Origin: Diadophis punctatus similis
Taxonomy: Eukaryota > Chordata > Lepidosauria > Squamata > Dipsadidae
Length of the DNA stretch: 64,000 bases
NCBI GenBank assembly: GCA_023053685.1
Contig: JALIGW010000025.1
Span: 10,884,953-10,948,952, forward strand
Direction of reading: 5' to 3'
Both the position numbers and the translations under genes were made by a program. Below the pieces are notes generated by a model. The model saw only the letters and a list, made by a program, of their open reading frames with translations, ran no database searches and had not been told where the DNA came from. Position 1 is the first letter of the stretch. The number at the start of each line of letters is the position of its first letter. This document shows, one piece after another, positions 47,026 through 57,336 of the stretch.

Positions 47026-47247
47026 GAGATTTATATACCGCCTCACAGTGCAAGCACTCTCTAAGCGGTTTACACCAGGAAGCAATGTATATATTTACAT
47101 TGCCCCCAACAATCTGGGTCCTCATTTTACCTACCTCGGAAGGATGGAAGGCTGAGTCAACCCTGAGCCCGTGAGATTTGAACCGCTGACCTGCGGATCA
47201 CAGTCAGCTAAACTGGCCTGCAGTACTGCACTCTAACTGCTGCATGA
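47026..47247 (-). repeat. tRNA-derived SINE, second copy
   Basis: Same family as 394-625. The B-box region on the minus strand reads GCGGTTCAAATCTCACG. Confidence 0.8.
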
Positions 47248-47425
47248 ATGATTGTAAGTCATGGACTCCCTGTAGCGCCTAACAAAGAACCTCTGCCTGT
47301 TTTTTTCTCCAACATTTGGCTTCAGGTTAAGCTCCTCCATTAAAAAAATACCTGATGGAGGAGCTAAATATCACACACTGGTCTACATCTAGTTGCCAAA
47401 TGTTTTGCTGATTGTAGGCTTCCTA

Positions 47426-47431
<6 letters not shown>

Positions 47432-47461
<30 letters not shown>

Positions 47462-47561
47462 GTATATGTGTGTGCGCGCACACACACACACACTATATAT
47501 CTATATCTATATCTATATCTATATCTATATCTATATCTATATCTATATCTATATCTATATC
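47432..47561. repeat. GT, CA and TATATC microsatellites
   Basis: (GT)n, then a GCGCGCACACAC stretch, then (TATATC)n. Its mirror arrangement lies at 48868-48990. Confidence 0.96.
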
Positions 47562-47564
47562 TTT

Positions 47565-48867
47565 TTTTTATTTTTTTTATTATTATTTTTCTTCATTAAA
47601 CATCTGAATATTTTGATACAGATCTACACCCGTTTTTACAACATTGTTATATCTCAATTATGCACATTAAATCATAAATTTACAGTCTCTTCTGTCTTTG
47701 TTTTCTTCTCACGTTGTCACACAGTCTTTCCTCTTATTTTTAGTCCAGTTGTACCATCTAGTCCATGTTTTGTAGTATTCTGAGTTGCATTGTCCTTTGA
47801 GTTGAATAGTCAGCATGTCCATTTCAGCACATCTATATATTCTGTCCATTAGTATATTTTCTGGTGGGATTTGATTGTCTTTCCAATATTGTGCATATGT
47901 TATTCTTGCCGCAGTTGTAATATGTAGTATTAAATATTGTATATTTTTTGGATGTTGTTTTTCCATTATCCCCAGAAGGAAAAATTTTGGGGTGAATTCC
48001 ATTGTTCTCTCAGTAATTTCTTGTAAACAGGCATGCACTTTTTTCCAGTAGCCCTTTGCTTCGGGACACAACCACCACGCATGAAAGAAGGTACCTACGT
48101 CTTTTTTACATTTCCAGCAAGCTGAATTCATTTTTGGGTATATTTTGGCCAATCTTGATGGAGCTAAATGCCATCTATAAAACATTTTATAATAATTCTC
48201 TTTGTATGCTGTTGACTTAGTTATTTTGCAGTTTATATTCCATGTTTTCTCCCAGTCAGCTAAGTGTATGTTGTAGCCTACGTTTTTTGCCCATGCTATC
48301 ATGGGTTCCTTGACAATTTCCTCCATTTTATCGAATTCCAGCAGATATTTATATAGTTTTGATATTATTTTTTCGTCCGGGCCAATCAAAATTTTATCCA
48401 GTTTTTGCATTTGCATTTCTATACCCATACCCTCAGTATCTTTTTTGTGTCGAGTTTTTAATTGTAAGTAAGTCAACCAATCAATATTTATATTTTGTTC
48501 CGCCAATTGTTCTCTACTTTTTAATTTCCCTGTCGGATCTAATATGTCGCTATATTTTGCTGCTTTGGTTATATCAATTAGGTTGGGGTAGGTCATGGCT
48601 TCTATAATTGAAAGCCATTTGGGGATTTTCATGTAGTTCTTCTTTTTGATTTCATACCATGTTTTTAACAAAGATTTTCTAATTAGGTGTTGGTTGAAGT
48701 TAAGTTGTGGCTTAGTCCCATCTCTCCATATGTAAGCATGCCATCCCATTTGTAGGTCGTGGCCCTCTAGTGTTAGTATTCTTTTGTTAGTTAAGTTTAT
48801 CCATTCTTTTATCCACGCCAAGGATGCTGCTTTGTAGTAAAGTTTCCAGTCAGGGAGTCCTAGACCA
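47565..48867 (-). pseudogene. L1 ORF2 C-terminal region and 3' UTR
   Basis: The open frame starting near 48865 (GGLGLPDWKLYY) and ending at 47709 encodes the C-terminal domain of an L1 ORF2 protein. It includes the Cys-rich CWKCKKDVGTFFHAWWLC motif characteristic of L1. The endonuclease and the reverse transcriptase core are absent. The frame is uninterrupted for about 385 codons, so the copy is fairly young. The 3' UTR ends in an A-rich stretch (T-rich at 47563-47595 on this strand). The leading Tyr-Leu codons upstream come from the microsatellite and are not part of the protein. Confidence 0.9.
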
Positions 48868-48990
48868 CCTAGATATAGATATAGATATAGATATAGATAT
48901 AGATATAGATATAGATATAGATATAGATATAGATATAGATATAGATATAGATATAGATATAGATATAGATACACACACACACACACACAT
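48868..48990. repeat. GATATA and CA microsatellites
   Basis: About 100 bp of (AGATAT)n and then (AC)n. It is the inverse complement of the array left of the L1 fragment. Confidence 0.96.
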
Positions 48991-49017
48991 TACATAATAA
49001 GAGAATGATAAGGGAAG

Positions 49018-49178
49018 AGAGCCTGTGGCCTAGAGGTTAAGCTGCTGCCTTACAGGCAGACTGCCCAGGTTCAAATCCCAGTAAGGGTATGGCTATCTGA
49101 TAAGAGTTAAATAGCTTGAAATAGATCTATAATAGTCTCCCTTCATTTTCATTTATCAGCAAAAATGTTACACATATA
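49018..49178 (+). repeat. tRNA-derived SINE ending in ACAT/CA repeats
   Basis: The head has a TGGCCTAGAGGTTAAGC A-box and a GGTTCAAATCC B-box. The body contains TAGATCTATAATAGTCTCCC and the end TTTATCAGCAAAAATGTTAC runs straight into (ACAT)n. Partial copies are at 16990, 36570 and 57700. Confidence 0.85.
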
Positions 49179-49202
49179 TACATACATACATACATACATA
49201 CA

Positions 49203-49234
<32 letters not shown>

Positions 49235-49280
49235 CACATACACATACACACAAATGTATGTATGTATGTATGCATGCATG
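49179..49280. repeat. ACAT/TATG microsatellite
   Basis: (CATA)n passes into (TATG)n and continues beyond the inserted hAT element at 49521. Confidence 0.96.
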
Positions 49281-49520
49281 CAGAGGTGGGTTCCTCCCGG
49301 TTCGGACCGGTTCTATAGAACCGGTAGTAACTTGGCGGCATGGGTCACTGGAACCAGCAGCGACCCAGGCCTGCCACGTCCCCAAGCTGGTTCTCTTGTT
49401 TTTTGCTTCTGAATATGTGCCCGCGCCCGCGCAAAGCACCCGCATCTGCGCAAAGCATGCATGCCCACGTGGTGCAACTCGGAGGGAACCGGCAGTGAAG
49501 AAACACCTGCAACCCACCCA
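49281..49520. mobile_element. hAT MITE inside a TATG microsatellite
   Basis: Left end CAGAGGTGGGTTCC; the right end is degraded to GCAACCCACCCA. The TATG array on both sides makes the duplication ambiguous. Confidence 0.82.
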
Positions 49521-49524
49521 TGTA

Positions 49525-50615
49525 TGTATGTATGTATATTTCCTGCCTTTATTATTTTTACAAATAACACAAGGCAGCCAACATATCCAACACACATCCT
49601 TCCACCTATTTTCCCCACAACAGCAACCTTATGAGGTGAGTTGGTTTGAGAGAGAGAGAGGGACTGGCCCAAGGTCATCCAGCCATTTTTCATGCCTAAG
49701 GCAGGACTAGAACTCACAGTCTCCCGCTTTCTAACTTGGTGCCTTAACTACCAGACCAAACTGGCTTTCTAATAAAGCTGCAGAGACAACGTATTTAAAG
49801 CAGAGAGGCTATTTTAGCCAGAAAAACAATAAAAGGTAATTTAAACTTGCAAAGTGTGCTGTTCGCAATTATTAAAACAGTATCTCGCATTTTCGTTTGC
49901 AGCTCTGTACATGGTTTTCAGAGACAAAGTGTATTTAATTTTCAAATCCGGGCAATAAGACAATGGTAATCAGCCTTCTTTTTTCTTACTGCTATTGAGT
50001 CTTACTGCAAGTATCTTTTTTTTTATTAGGGGAGGAAAGGACAAATTTAGTTTTAATCTTTCTCCATCTATGGAATTAAATCATTGCACTTGTAAATTAT
50101 GCATGTGAAAGTACCAACAATTTCGGCTTGAGCAATTTCCAGTAAAATGTGCTAATCCTGAATGTGTGATTTGTAGTGTTTCGGATAGACTAATTTGTCA
50201 AGGCTGACTGAATCCATTTAGTGCCTCCTTAAAGGTGTAGATGAATTTGATTTCGGAAAAAGATTTACATCCCCTGCACATAGCAATAAAACTGTTGGAA
50301 AATTTCTCAGATCTATCCCATAAATTTCCTCCTTTCAATATCATCCAGGTCACACAGAAGGGGAACCGTACCAGGTCTCAGCTAAAAATTAAATGTGAAA
50401 TTAAATACTTTTTTTGGTTATCTACCTTGAACATTTGTTTCACGACTCAGAAGTCCTTTCCTTCAGAAGATTATCTTTGGGAAGAGCTTGTGTGGTTATG
50501 AATAATCTGGCAGAGACTTTGGGGTAGAATTAGAACAAAAGCCATTCTATTCATAAAAGTCTAAATGAGAGGAGTGTTGCTAGTCTTAATTAACTCCCTT
50601 CTCCCTCCGGTTATT
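49525..50615. other. Unique, possibly conserved non-coding DNA
   Basis: No supported exon. From about 49840 to 50270 the sequence is high-complexity and repeat-free, with developmental-enhancer-like AT-rich words (AAATTATGCATG, GGAATTAAATCA). Conservation cannot be shown from one genome. Confidence 0.4.
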
Positions 50616-50621
50616 CATCAC

Positions 50622-51224
50622 TGTTGGAATAAATATCCATCTGATTCAGTTCCAAGTGGGGAGAAAGACGCCGGAAACATGGGGGCTGATTGGAAAGATG
50701 GTTTAATGGTGAAGCAGAACCACCAAGCACGTGTGATTCTGGGTAGCTGACCACATGGAGTGGAGAGTGAGGGTTATTTATACCCTCTCTTGGGCCTTGC
50801 CTTTGAGCTTCCTGTTTCTGTGGCAAGAGCATGTATTCTATTGGTGGTAGTCAGACTCCCATGGGGCCATGTGGAGTCATGGTTGTCTGAATCAAGTTTG
50901 GTTTAACCTTGGACTGATGCATTGTCCCTCATGTGATTTTGTAATGCAGTGAGCCCTGCTACTAGATAATCCTATTATGTCCTGGAGGGTCATGTCTTAA
51001 TCCCATCGCCCTGGAACTGAAGGTCATTTGTTTTGTAGATAGGCTGGCCCAGTCTTTCTCAATGGGCACCAAATATCTGCTGGGGGCAGGGAGCTGAGTC
51101 TCTGAGTTTTTGCCTCCCTTAAAGATTTCTATTTCTCTTTTAGGGGACATATAATGTTCTGCCTTTTTAGTATTTCCTAAAATATTTCATTCTTCTAGGA
51201 GAGGGGTGGGTGCTAACTTTCTAC
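50622..51224 (-). mobile_element. Solo LTR, family 1, second copy
   Basis: Starts TGTTGGAAT, ends AACTTTCTAC, exact duplication ATCAC at 50617-50621 and 51225-51229. It aligns along its length with 29876-30438 and has about 40 extra bases. On the minus strand GGTATAAATAACCC is a likely promoter box. Confidence 0.87.
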
Positions 51225-51229
51225 ATCAC

Positions 51230-51545
51230 CATTCATCACCTTTCAATAGGATCATTGAATGGGGGCAAAACACCAGTGGCACCAATCTGCCTTCCAGGCG
51301 TTAGTGGATTATAATTCTCTGCTTCCTATTTCTGAGTGAAGGCAGGGAGTATGTGCTTTCACTCTCTTTCATAAGGATACCATGGAATGACATAGGAAGT
51401 CCACTCGAAGCAAACCCAGATCTTCCTCCTTGGAATTTTATGGTGAGAAAAGGCACTTACCAATGGCTAGGGCTCAGCTATCTTTGATCCACAGGTGCAT
51501 AAAACCTGCAACATTTGGGATAATGTCATTTCATAAAATAAGTGG
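51230..51545. other. No gene recognised
   Basis: No supported feature. Confidence 0.4.
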
Positions 51546-51551
51546 TATATA

Positions 51552-52456
51552 CAGGTAGTCCCTAATTTACAACAGTTGGTTTAACGGCCATTCAACAGCA
51601 CTGAAAAAAGTGACTTATGGACTGTTTTTCCCACTTATGACCATTGCAGATTCCCTATGGTTGTGTGATCAAAATTCGGATGCTTGGCAAGTGGTTCATA
51701 TTTAGAATGAATAGAATAGAATAGAATTCTTTATTGGCCAAGTGTGATTGGACACACAAGGAATTTGTCATTGGTGCATATGCTCTCAATGTACATAAAA
51801 GAAAAGATACATTTGTCAATAATCATGAGGTACAACACTTAATGATTGTCATAGGGTACAAATAAGCAATCAGGAAACAATCAATATTAATATAAATCGT
51901 AAGGATACAAGCAACAAGTTACAGTCATACAGTCATAAGTGGGAGGAGATGGGTGATAGGAATGATGAGAAGACTAATAGTAATAGTAATGCAGCCTTAG
52001 TGAATAGTTTGACAGTGGTGAGGGAATTATTTGTTTAGCAGAGTGATGACGTTCAGGAAAAAACTGTTCTTGTGTCTAGTTGTCTTGGTGTGCAGTGCTC
52101 TATAGCGTCGTTTTGAGGGTAGGAGTTGAAACAATTTATGTCCAGGATGTGAGGGGTCAGTAAATATTTTCACGGCCCTCTTTTTGACTCGTGCAGTATT
52201 TATTTATTTATTTATGATGGTCGCAGTGTCCCAGGGTCATGTGATCATCTTTTGCGACCTTTTGACAAGCAAAGTCAATGGGGAAGCCAGAGTTCACTAA
52301 GTGGTTCACTAAGTGTTACTAACTTAACAATTGCAGTGATTCACTTAACAACTGTGACAAAAAAGGTCTTAAAAAGGGGCAAAACTCACTTAACAAATGT
52401 CTCACTTAACAGCAAAAATTGGGGCTCAATTATGGTCATAAATCGAGGACTACCTG
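51552..52456. mobile_element. TA-TIR element split by an L3 LINE
   Basis: Ends CAGGTAGTCCCTAATTTAC and AAATCGAGGACTACCTG with TA on both sides (51550-51551 and 52457-52458). It has no transposase frame. The family recurs at 40353, 40698, 43141 and 46123. Confidence 0.88.
51705..52199 (-). repeat. L3/CR1 LINE 3' end nested in a TIR element
   Basis: Tail AATAGAATAGAATTCTTTAT on the left, then the 3' UTR and the C-terminal coding block to about 52199 on the minus strand. Confidence 0.93.
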
Positions 52457-52530
52457 TACATTGATTAAATAATTGATATTATATTTTATAGAGAGCAGGG
52501 GGACATTTCTCTCTGAATGGGGTACTTATT

Positions 52531-52689
52531 GCTCTCTGAGCTTGGTTGTTTTCTTGCAAATGTTTCATTATCCAACCAGGTAACATGCTAGAAGAGACTG
52601 TAGTCCTTTGGGGAGTAGGATCCAGCACTGATAATGTTACCTGGTTGGGTATTGAAATGTCTGCAAGAAAACAATTAAACTCAGAGAGC
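52531..52689. repeat. Penelope-like inverted terminal pair (foldback)
   Basis: GCTCTCTGAGCTTGGTTGTT at the left is mirrored by a diverged complement ending CTCAGAGAGC at the right. Each arm carries the ribozyme-adjacent block (ACCTGGTTGG with flanking TTGCA/TGCAAG). This is the inverted terminal arrangement known for Penelope-like elements. Confidence 0.65.
52625..52664 (+). ncRNA. Hammerhead-ribozyme-like motif, mutated
   Basis: The order is CTGATAA (52628), a stem II region TGTTACC/GGGTAT, GAAA (52654-52657) and TGTC (52658-52661). The helix I halves GCA and TGC flank it. The core G that follows CTGAT is A here, so self-cleavage is unlikely. Confidence 0.55.
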
Positions 52690-52694
52690 ACCAA

Positions 52695-53600
52695 AGATCC
52701 CACATTTCAACCCCAAGCTACAAATATTCTCTTCTATTGATTCCTCTCTCTCTTCTTACCCTGCTCTTCTCCTTAGTCCCCACTTAATTTGTGGAGCAAA
52801 AAAAACCCAACAAACATACCATTCTATTTAAATGTGGCTCATAAAAAGGAGAGTAATTCAGAAATGGTGCAAAGACACTGGATTGAGGTTGAGTCCTTAA
52901 ATACCCCTTAGAATCTAAGAGAGTTAATTACTAAGGGAATTGACACATTGAGTGAAGAAGCTAATTTACATATGCAGAAGAAGAATACTGTGAAAAATCC
53001 TTTGGGGATTATATTATTTCATTACATATAGAATATATAGAATAATATAGCTGACTGCAAGCTATACAAGAGATGTTACAAGAGATGCTCAAGTGATGGA
53101 AAACTAGCAAATCAGAGAAGACATGTCCTTTTCTTTTGAATCCTAGATTTCCATGTGCTTCTTGATTATAGATCTGTGGACTGAGCAACAGAAAACATAT
53201 TTATCTGGGCTGTAATCGCTAGTAACTAGTCTAACTCTTCAATAGATAGAAGCCCATTTGAAGCTTACAGCATTCTGATAATTGCTCTCATTTCTTATTT
53301 GGACATTCTTTTAATAATTCATGTTTTGTCTCGGGCAGAGGTATGAGCATTATATGCAACTTTTATTTGTCTTTTTAAATAAAATGTTAGGTTTCCAAGA
53401 GAAACAAATCTATGTGGCAGGCTTTCACAAGGCTTCCTTTTCAGTTCCCCAAGTGAAAAGCACTCTTTTCTTGCCAGATTTTTCCCTCCCAATAAGCTTT
53501 CCAGAAGTTTATTAAACGTTTAAAAACACAACTGTTTATATTGTTTACATGATAGGAAAAGAATAGGGCTAGTGGGACACGTGCTGGGGAAAAATAAACT
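52695..53600. other. No gene recognised
   Basis: No supported feature. Confidence 0.4.
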
Positions 53601-53611
53601 GTAGTCTGCAC

Positions 53612-53853
53612 CAGCGGTGAAATCTACTTACCTTCCCTACTGGTTCGGAAGCACGCGATTTACGCATGCTTTTTCACCCACTGTGCATGCGCAGAAGGCT
53701 TTGTGCATGCGCAGAGGGTTAAAAAAGAAAATGGCGGCGTCCAGGTGGGTGGGCGGAGCCTCGTGCTGCTGCCGCTACCAGTTCTCCGAACCACCGGCGG
53801 CTGCCACTACCGGTACGCCCGAACCGGGCCGAACCGGTAGCATTTCACCCCTG
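53612..53853. mobile_element. hAT MITE, GGTGAAATC subtype
   Basis: Ends CAGCGGTGAAATCTACTTACC and CCGGTAGCATTTCACCCCTG. Flanks GTCTGCAC and GCCTGCAC match at 7 of 8. It carries two GTGCATGCGCAGA words. Confidence 0.85.
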
Positions 53854-54095
53854 GCCTGCACTCATATTTGCATCTAAATTCAAGATAGTCTAAAATAAAA
53901 CACATTCAAAGATGGAGAAGATTTTTACCCCAAGTGCAATTTTTCCATTTCCAGCAATGTGGATGCAATGTGGATACAGGAAGCGCTTAGCTAGTGGCTG
54001 AATTAACAACATGGCTACTTGTGATTGACTCCATAATCTGGTTGAAAAGATTCTAAGGAAGTCTAATCATGAGAGTCCCCATTGATCCCTTAGCC

Positions 54096-54260
54096 CAGGG
54101 GCGTCACTCAATTTCATTGAAGGCTGCATCAGGGTTGTGTTTGACCTCAGGGGGCTGGGTGGGCGTGGCCAGAGTGGGCATGGCCAGCTCGATGTCAGTC
54201 ATGTTGGGGGCACCTGTGGTGGCCCGAGCGCTCTGCCAATAAAAGCGGAGCTCTGATTTT
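54096..54260. mobile_element. hAT element left end (GCGTCACTC)
   Basis: The left end CAGGGGCGTCACTCAATTTC and GGGTGGGCGTGGCC match the 34189 family. No right end was identified. Confidence 0.6.
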
Positions 54261-54264
54261 AATA

Positions 54265-54925
54265 ACTCTCAATTATATTTACAGTCTTCATAAAGGAAGC
54301 AATTGAATTTAAAAAACATTCATTTATAAGAAAGACAAAACCATTCATACTATTGGGATTAAACACAGCAGTTGAATTATATTGGAAAAGATAGATGGGT
54401 TCAAATGCAGCTTTCTGTCAACTGAAATCAAATGTGATTTGTAAATTTCTAGAAATTAAGTAAAAACACTAAGATGGTGCAATAATTCCAGAATTGGGTC
54501 AAACGCTAAATGTAAGTGGATCTAAATCAAGACATTTTGGCAACCAGAGACTACACTTCAAAAAAAGGACTGTTCTGCCCCAGCGCTGAGCCCACCAATA
54601 ATTACGCACACACAAACGCCCAAACACAGTTTGTTTTAGTAATTAAAGCAAAGTCTCCTAATAATTTCTTAGGAGCATAAAAAACAAAAGAAAGGCAGAA
54701 GTTATTCTGTTCAGAAACCCAGCTGTTAATATACTATCTTAACAGCTGGCCGAAGTCCAAGAGGTAATTGGCAAGTCTTACTGTACTTGGCACAAGTCCC
54801 GGAACTAGAAAATGCAAGAAACAAGATCCACGCTGGAATGCAAACTGGAGTCACAGAAGTCAAGATTTAGAAGTGACGTTGTTTCCTGCAACTAGGCTCA
54901 ATGTGGTTAGGACTTAAGTAGTCTA
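54265..54925. other. AT-rich DNA; probable interior of an LTR-like repeat on the right
   Basis: From about 54570 (TGTTCTGCCCCAGCGC) the sequence resembles an LTR-type repeat on the minus strand that continues past the hAT element to about 55600. This is a memory-based impression and the borders are unclear. Confidence 0.35.
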
Positions 54926-54936
54926 AGGGCGTGGCC

Positions 54937-55294
54937 CAGAGGTGGGTTCCTGCCGGAGCTGCCCAGTATGCAGCTCTGGTAGGGAGCGGTGGATTTCGCA
55001 ACCACTCCGGAGCCCTCTCTGCTGGTCCACCCGGCGCGTCGCCATTTTTTCCCCGTGATTTTCGGTCTTTTTCGGGCGATTTTGCTTCTGCGCATGCGTG
55101 GAAGCAAAATTGCGCCAAAATCTCTCTTGCGCGCGCGTCCCCTCACGAGATTTCAGCACAATTTTGCTTTCGCACATGCGCAGAAGCAAAATCAAGCGAG
55201 GGGGCACGAGCGTGTAGTGAGCGCGCGCCCTCCCGAAGAATGGAGATGCACGCTCATGGCTCTGGCAGCGAGGTAAGTGAGCAACCCACCCCTG
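54937..55294. mobile_element. hAT MITE, GGTGGGTTCC family
   Basis: Ends CAGAGGTGGGTTCC and GCAACCCACCCCTG, exact duplication GCGTGGCC at 54929-54936 and 55295-55302. It contains two GCATGCG-centred hairpin halves. Confidence 0.94.
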
Positions 55295-55317
55295 GCGTGG
55301 CCAATTAGCCTGCAGCT

Positions 55318-55602
55318 CTACTCTTGAGGATACCTCCTCTTGCGTAGCCACTCTTGCCTTCTATCAGCCCTGCGTGCCCTAGCATCGAGAAGAAGAGGCT
55401 CCTCCTCTTCTTCTGTGTCACTCATATGCACCCCATGAGGTGCAGAAGGCCCTGGTTGACTTCCAGCCTCTGGCACCGAGTCCTCTCCAACCTCCTCGCT
55501 ATCAGACTCAGGTGCCAAGTGCACGGGCCGATGGTACTGTGCCACAACTGCCTCTTGGTCCTCGGGATCCATGACCAGCTGCGCGGGATGCGGGTGGGCC
55601 AC
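55318..55602 (-). other. Acidic ORF in a repeat-like region
   Basis: A 94-codon frame encodes an acidic segment (SDSEEVGEDSV, SDTEEEEEPLLL) followed by a basic RARRADRRQEWLRKRR tail. No enzyme motif is present. I do not recognise a host gene. The composition and the surrounding repeats suggest a remnant of a mobile element, possibly an LTR retroelement. Confidence 0.35.
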
Positions 55603-55609
55603 AACAAGG

Positions 55610-55985
55610 ACCTCATTGTTGGAGCTAGAGGAAGTGGATGGTTTTATGATGATGTCGTCCAGTTGGGATGTTCTAATTTTGGGAAGGAGGTTGGCTACTA
55701 CTTTGGAAATGCTAAGTCTATCCGAAGGTTTGTGTACTTTATTTTTTTTTTGTTGTTGTTATTCTGCCCAGATTTGGAGAGGAACTACATTGCTGATAGT
55801 GATGATTGACTACCAGATATCAAAGTTGCAATCCTGGGGGCATATTAAAGCCAGAAAGAGGGAGAAGGCCTAAAGCCACAACTTGCATGTTGCTAATCTT
55901 AATTGTATTGCCTGAGTAAGAAGCATGCAGCACAGGAAAGTGGATTTCCATCTTCAGCCAGGAGAGGCAGGAGAGGACTCTGGCT
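55610..55985. other. No gene recognised
   Basis: A short frame near 55620-55730 was examined, but it runs into a T-tract and has no recognisable domain. Confidence 0.35.
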
Positions 55986-55989
55986 AAGG

Positions 55990-56215
55990 CAGGGGAGTCA
56001 AACTCAAGGCCTGTAGGCTGGATCCGGCTCACGGGGTGCTTAGAGCTGGCCCGCGGGGCCACCCTGGAAACAGCAAAGACTGGCCTACAGTGCCTCTGCC
56101 AGCGAAAACGGAGCTCGGGAGGGCCATGCACGGTCCACCCGAGCTCCGTTTTTGGCTGCAACGGCCTCCTGCAGCCCTCTGCCAGTGAAAACAGAGCTCT
56201 GATTTAAATAACTTT
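55990..56215. mobile_element. hAT element left end and hairpin
   Basis: CAGGGGAGTCAAACTCAAGG begins the element. AAAACGGAGCTCGGG pairs with CCCGAGCTCCGTTTT at about 56105-56153. It is the same family as 34189. Confidence 0.65.
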
Positions 56216-56219
56216 AATA

Positions 56220-57275
56220 ACTGGCAATCATTAAGGTCATTTTACAAATCTAGTCCTGATAATATATATTATTCTACTATCTAGAGTTGACCACCACAAA
56301 ATACTGTAGTAGAATTCTTTTCAAAAGATGTTATTATTATTACAACCAGTAAGGCTTGTGGCTACTGAAACACCACCTGCAACGATATTAATAGAGACAA
56401 ATTACATGGAACATATATCAAACATTTATTTGTTCAATTCCACATGATGGCCATCAAATTGTGAACTCCTCAGCTCCATTGGAGAATGTTTTGCTAGCAT
56501 TAAGAATCTGGCAAAACACACGGCTGAATAGGGCACAGTCCAGAATTCACAGTAAGGAGGGGTCAAGCAAGATGCAACCCTGTGTAACTTCCAGCAGTGT
56601 AAAATAATTTAAAGCATAAAACAACATAATTCAAGAGGCAGATGGTGCTTTAGGCAGTTCCATACACACAGTATTCTCCCAGGGATATTTCCTCTGAATT
56701 CATGCCTCTGAGTCTGAGAATGGGGAACCAGATACTGAGATAATGACACATAACATCTCCTCCTCCGTACAGACTCCAGAGAATGTTCTCTCAGTGATGG
56801 GTAACACCATCTTGAAGAAGCAACATTATAAAACATTGGCCCTATCTATCACAGCTCTGCAGTCTTTGAATTTTCCAAAACTAAATAAGTTGTCAACAGA
56901 GTAAATAATAGCTATTGATCTGCAGAGATATTGCTTGGGAGTTGCCCTTGTTTTAACGTGTTGCCTTCACCCTTACTGGAAGCTACCATTGTATTGTTTT
57001 CACCAGAGGGCTTTGTCCTTCTCATTTGGAAGCAGCTGAAACTATGGGCTATGGGTTGCAAACACTTCATTCTGTGATGAAATATGCCCCCTGCATCTGA
57101 CTCCATTTATTAGCAGGTTTCCTCACAGAGCTAACAAATTCTACCTCTCACTTAGATTCACAGATCACAATGATGGTGTCACCTCTAGAGTCACCTATTT
57201 TTGCCTTGTTGGGAAATAATGACATACAACAATTATTCAATCAGACTAGAAATAAATGATGTAACCCAGCAACAA
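56220..57275. other. No gene recognised
   Basis: No supported feature. Confidence 0.4.
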
Positions 57276-57278
57276 AAA

Positions 57279-57336
57279 TGTATGTATGTATGTATGTATG
57301 TATGTATGTATGTATGTATGTATGTATGTATGTATG
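57279..57336. repeat. TATG microsatellite
   Basis: About 14 TATG units up to the left arm of the foldback. Confidence 0.96.

Larger units (their letters stand above)
46123..47274. mobile_element. TA-TIR element containing an L2 and a SINE
   Basis: Left end CACAGGTAGTCTTTCACTT and right end GTCATGGACTCCCTGTA. The body blocks (GAAATCACTGCAATTGTTAA, GTGATCAGATGACACCGGGA, ATTCTGATCACATGAATGTG) are interrupted at 46388 and again at about 46904. Confidence 0.8.

Noticed and set aside
49018..49105. Possible tRNA gene
   Set aside because: A and B boxes are present but no full cloverleaf was seen. The same unit recurs with a shared non-tRNA 3' part, so it is a SINE head.
55571..55809. Frame with a GWFYDDVVQLG-like stretch that briefly resembles a conserved protein
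   Set aside because: It is short, runs into a T-tract, and I could not tie it to any known family.
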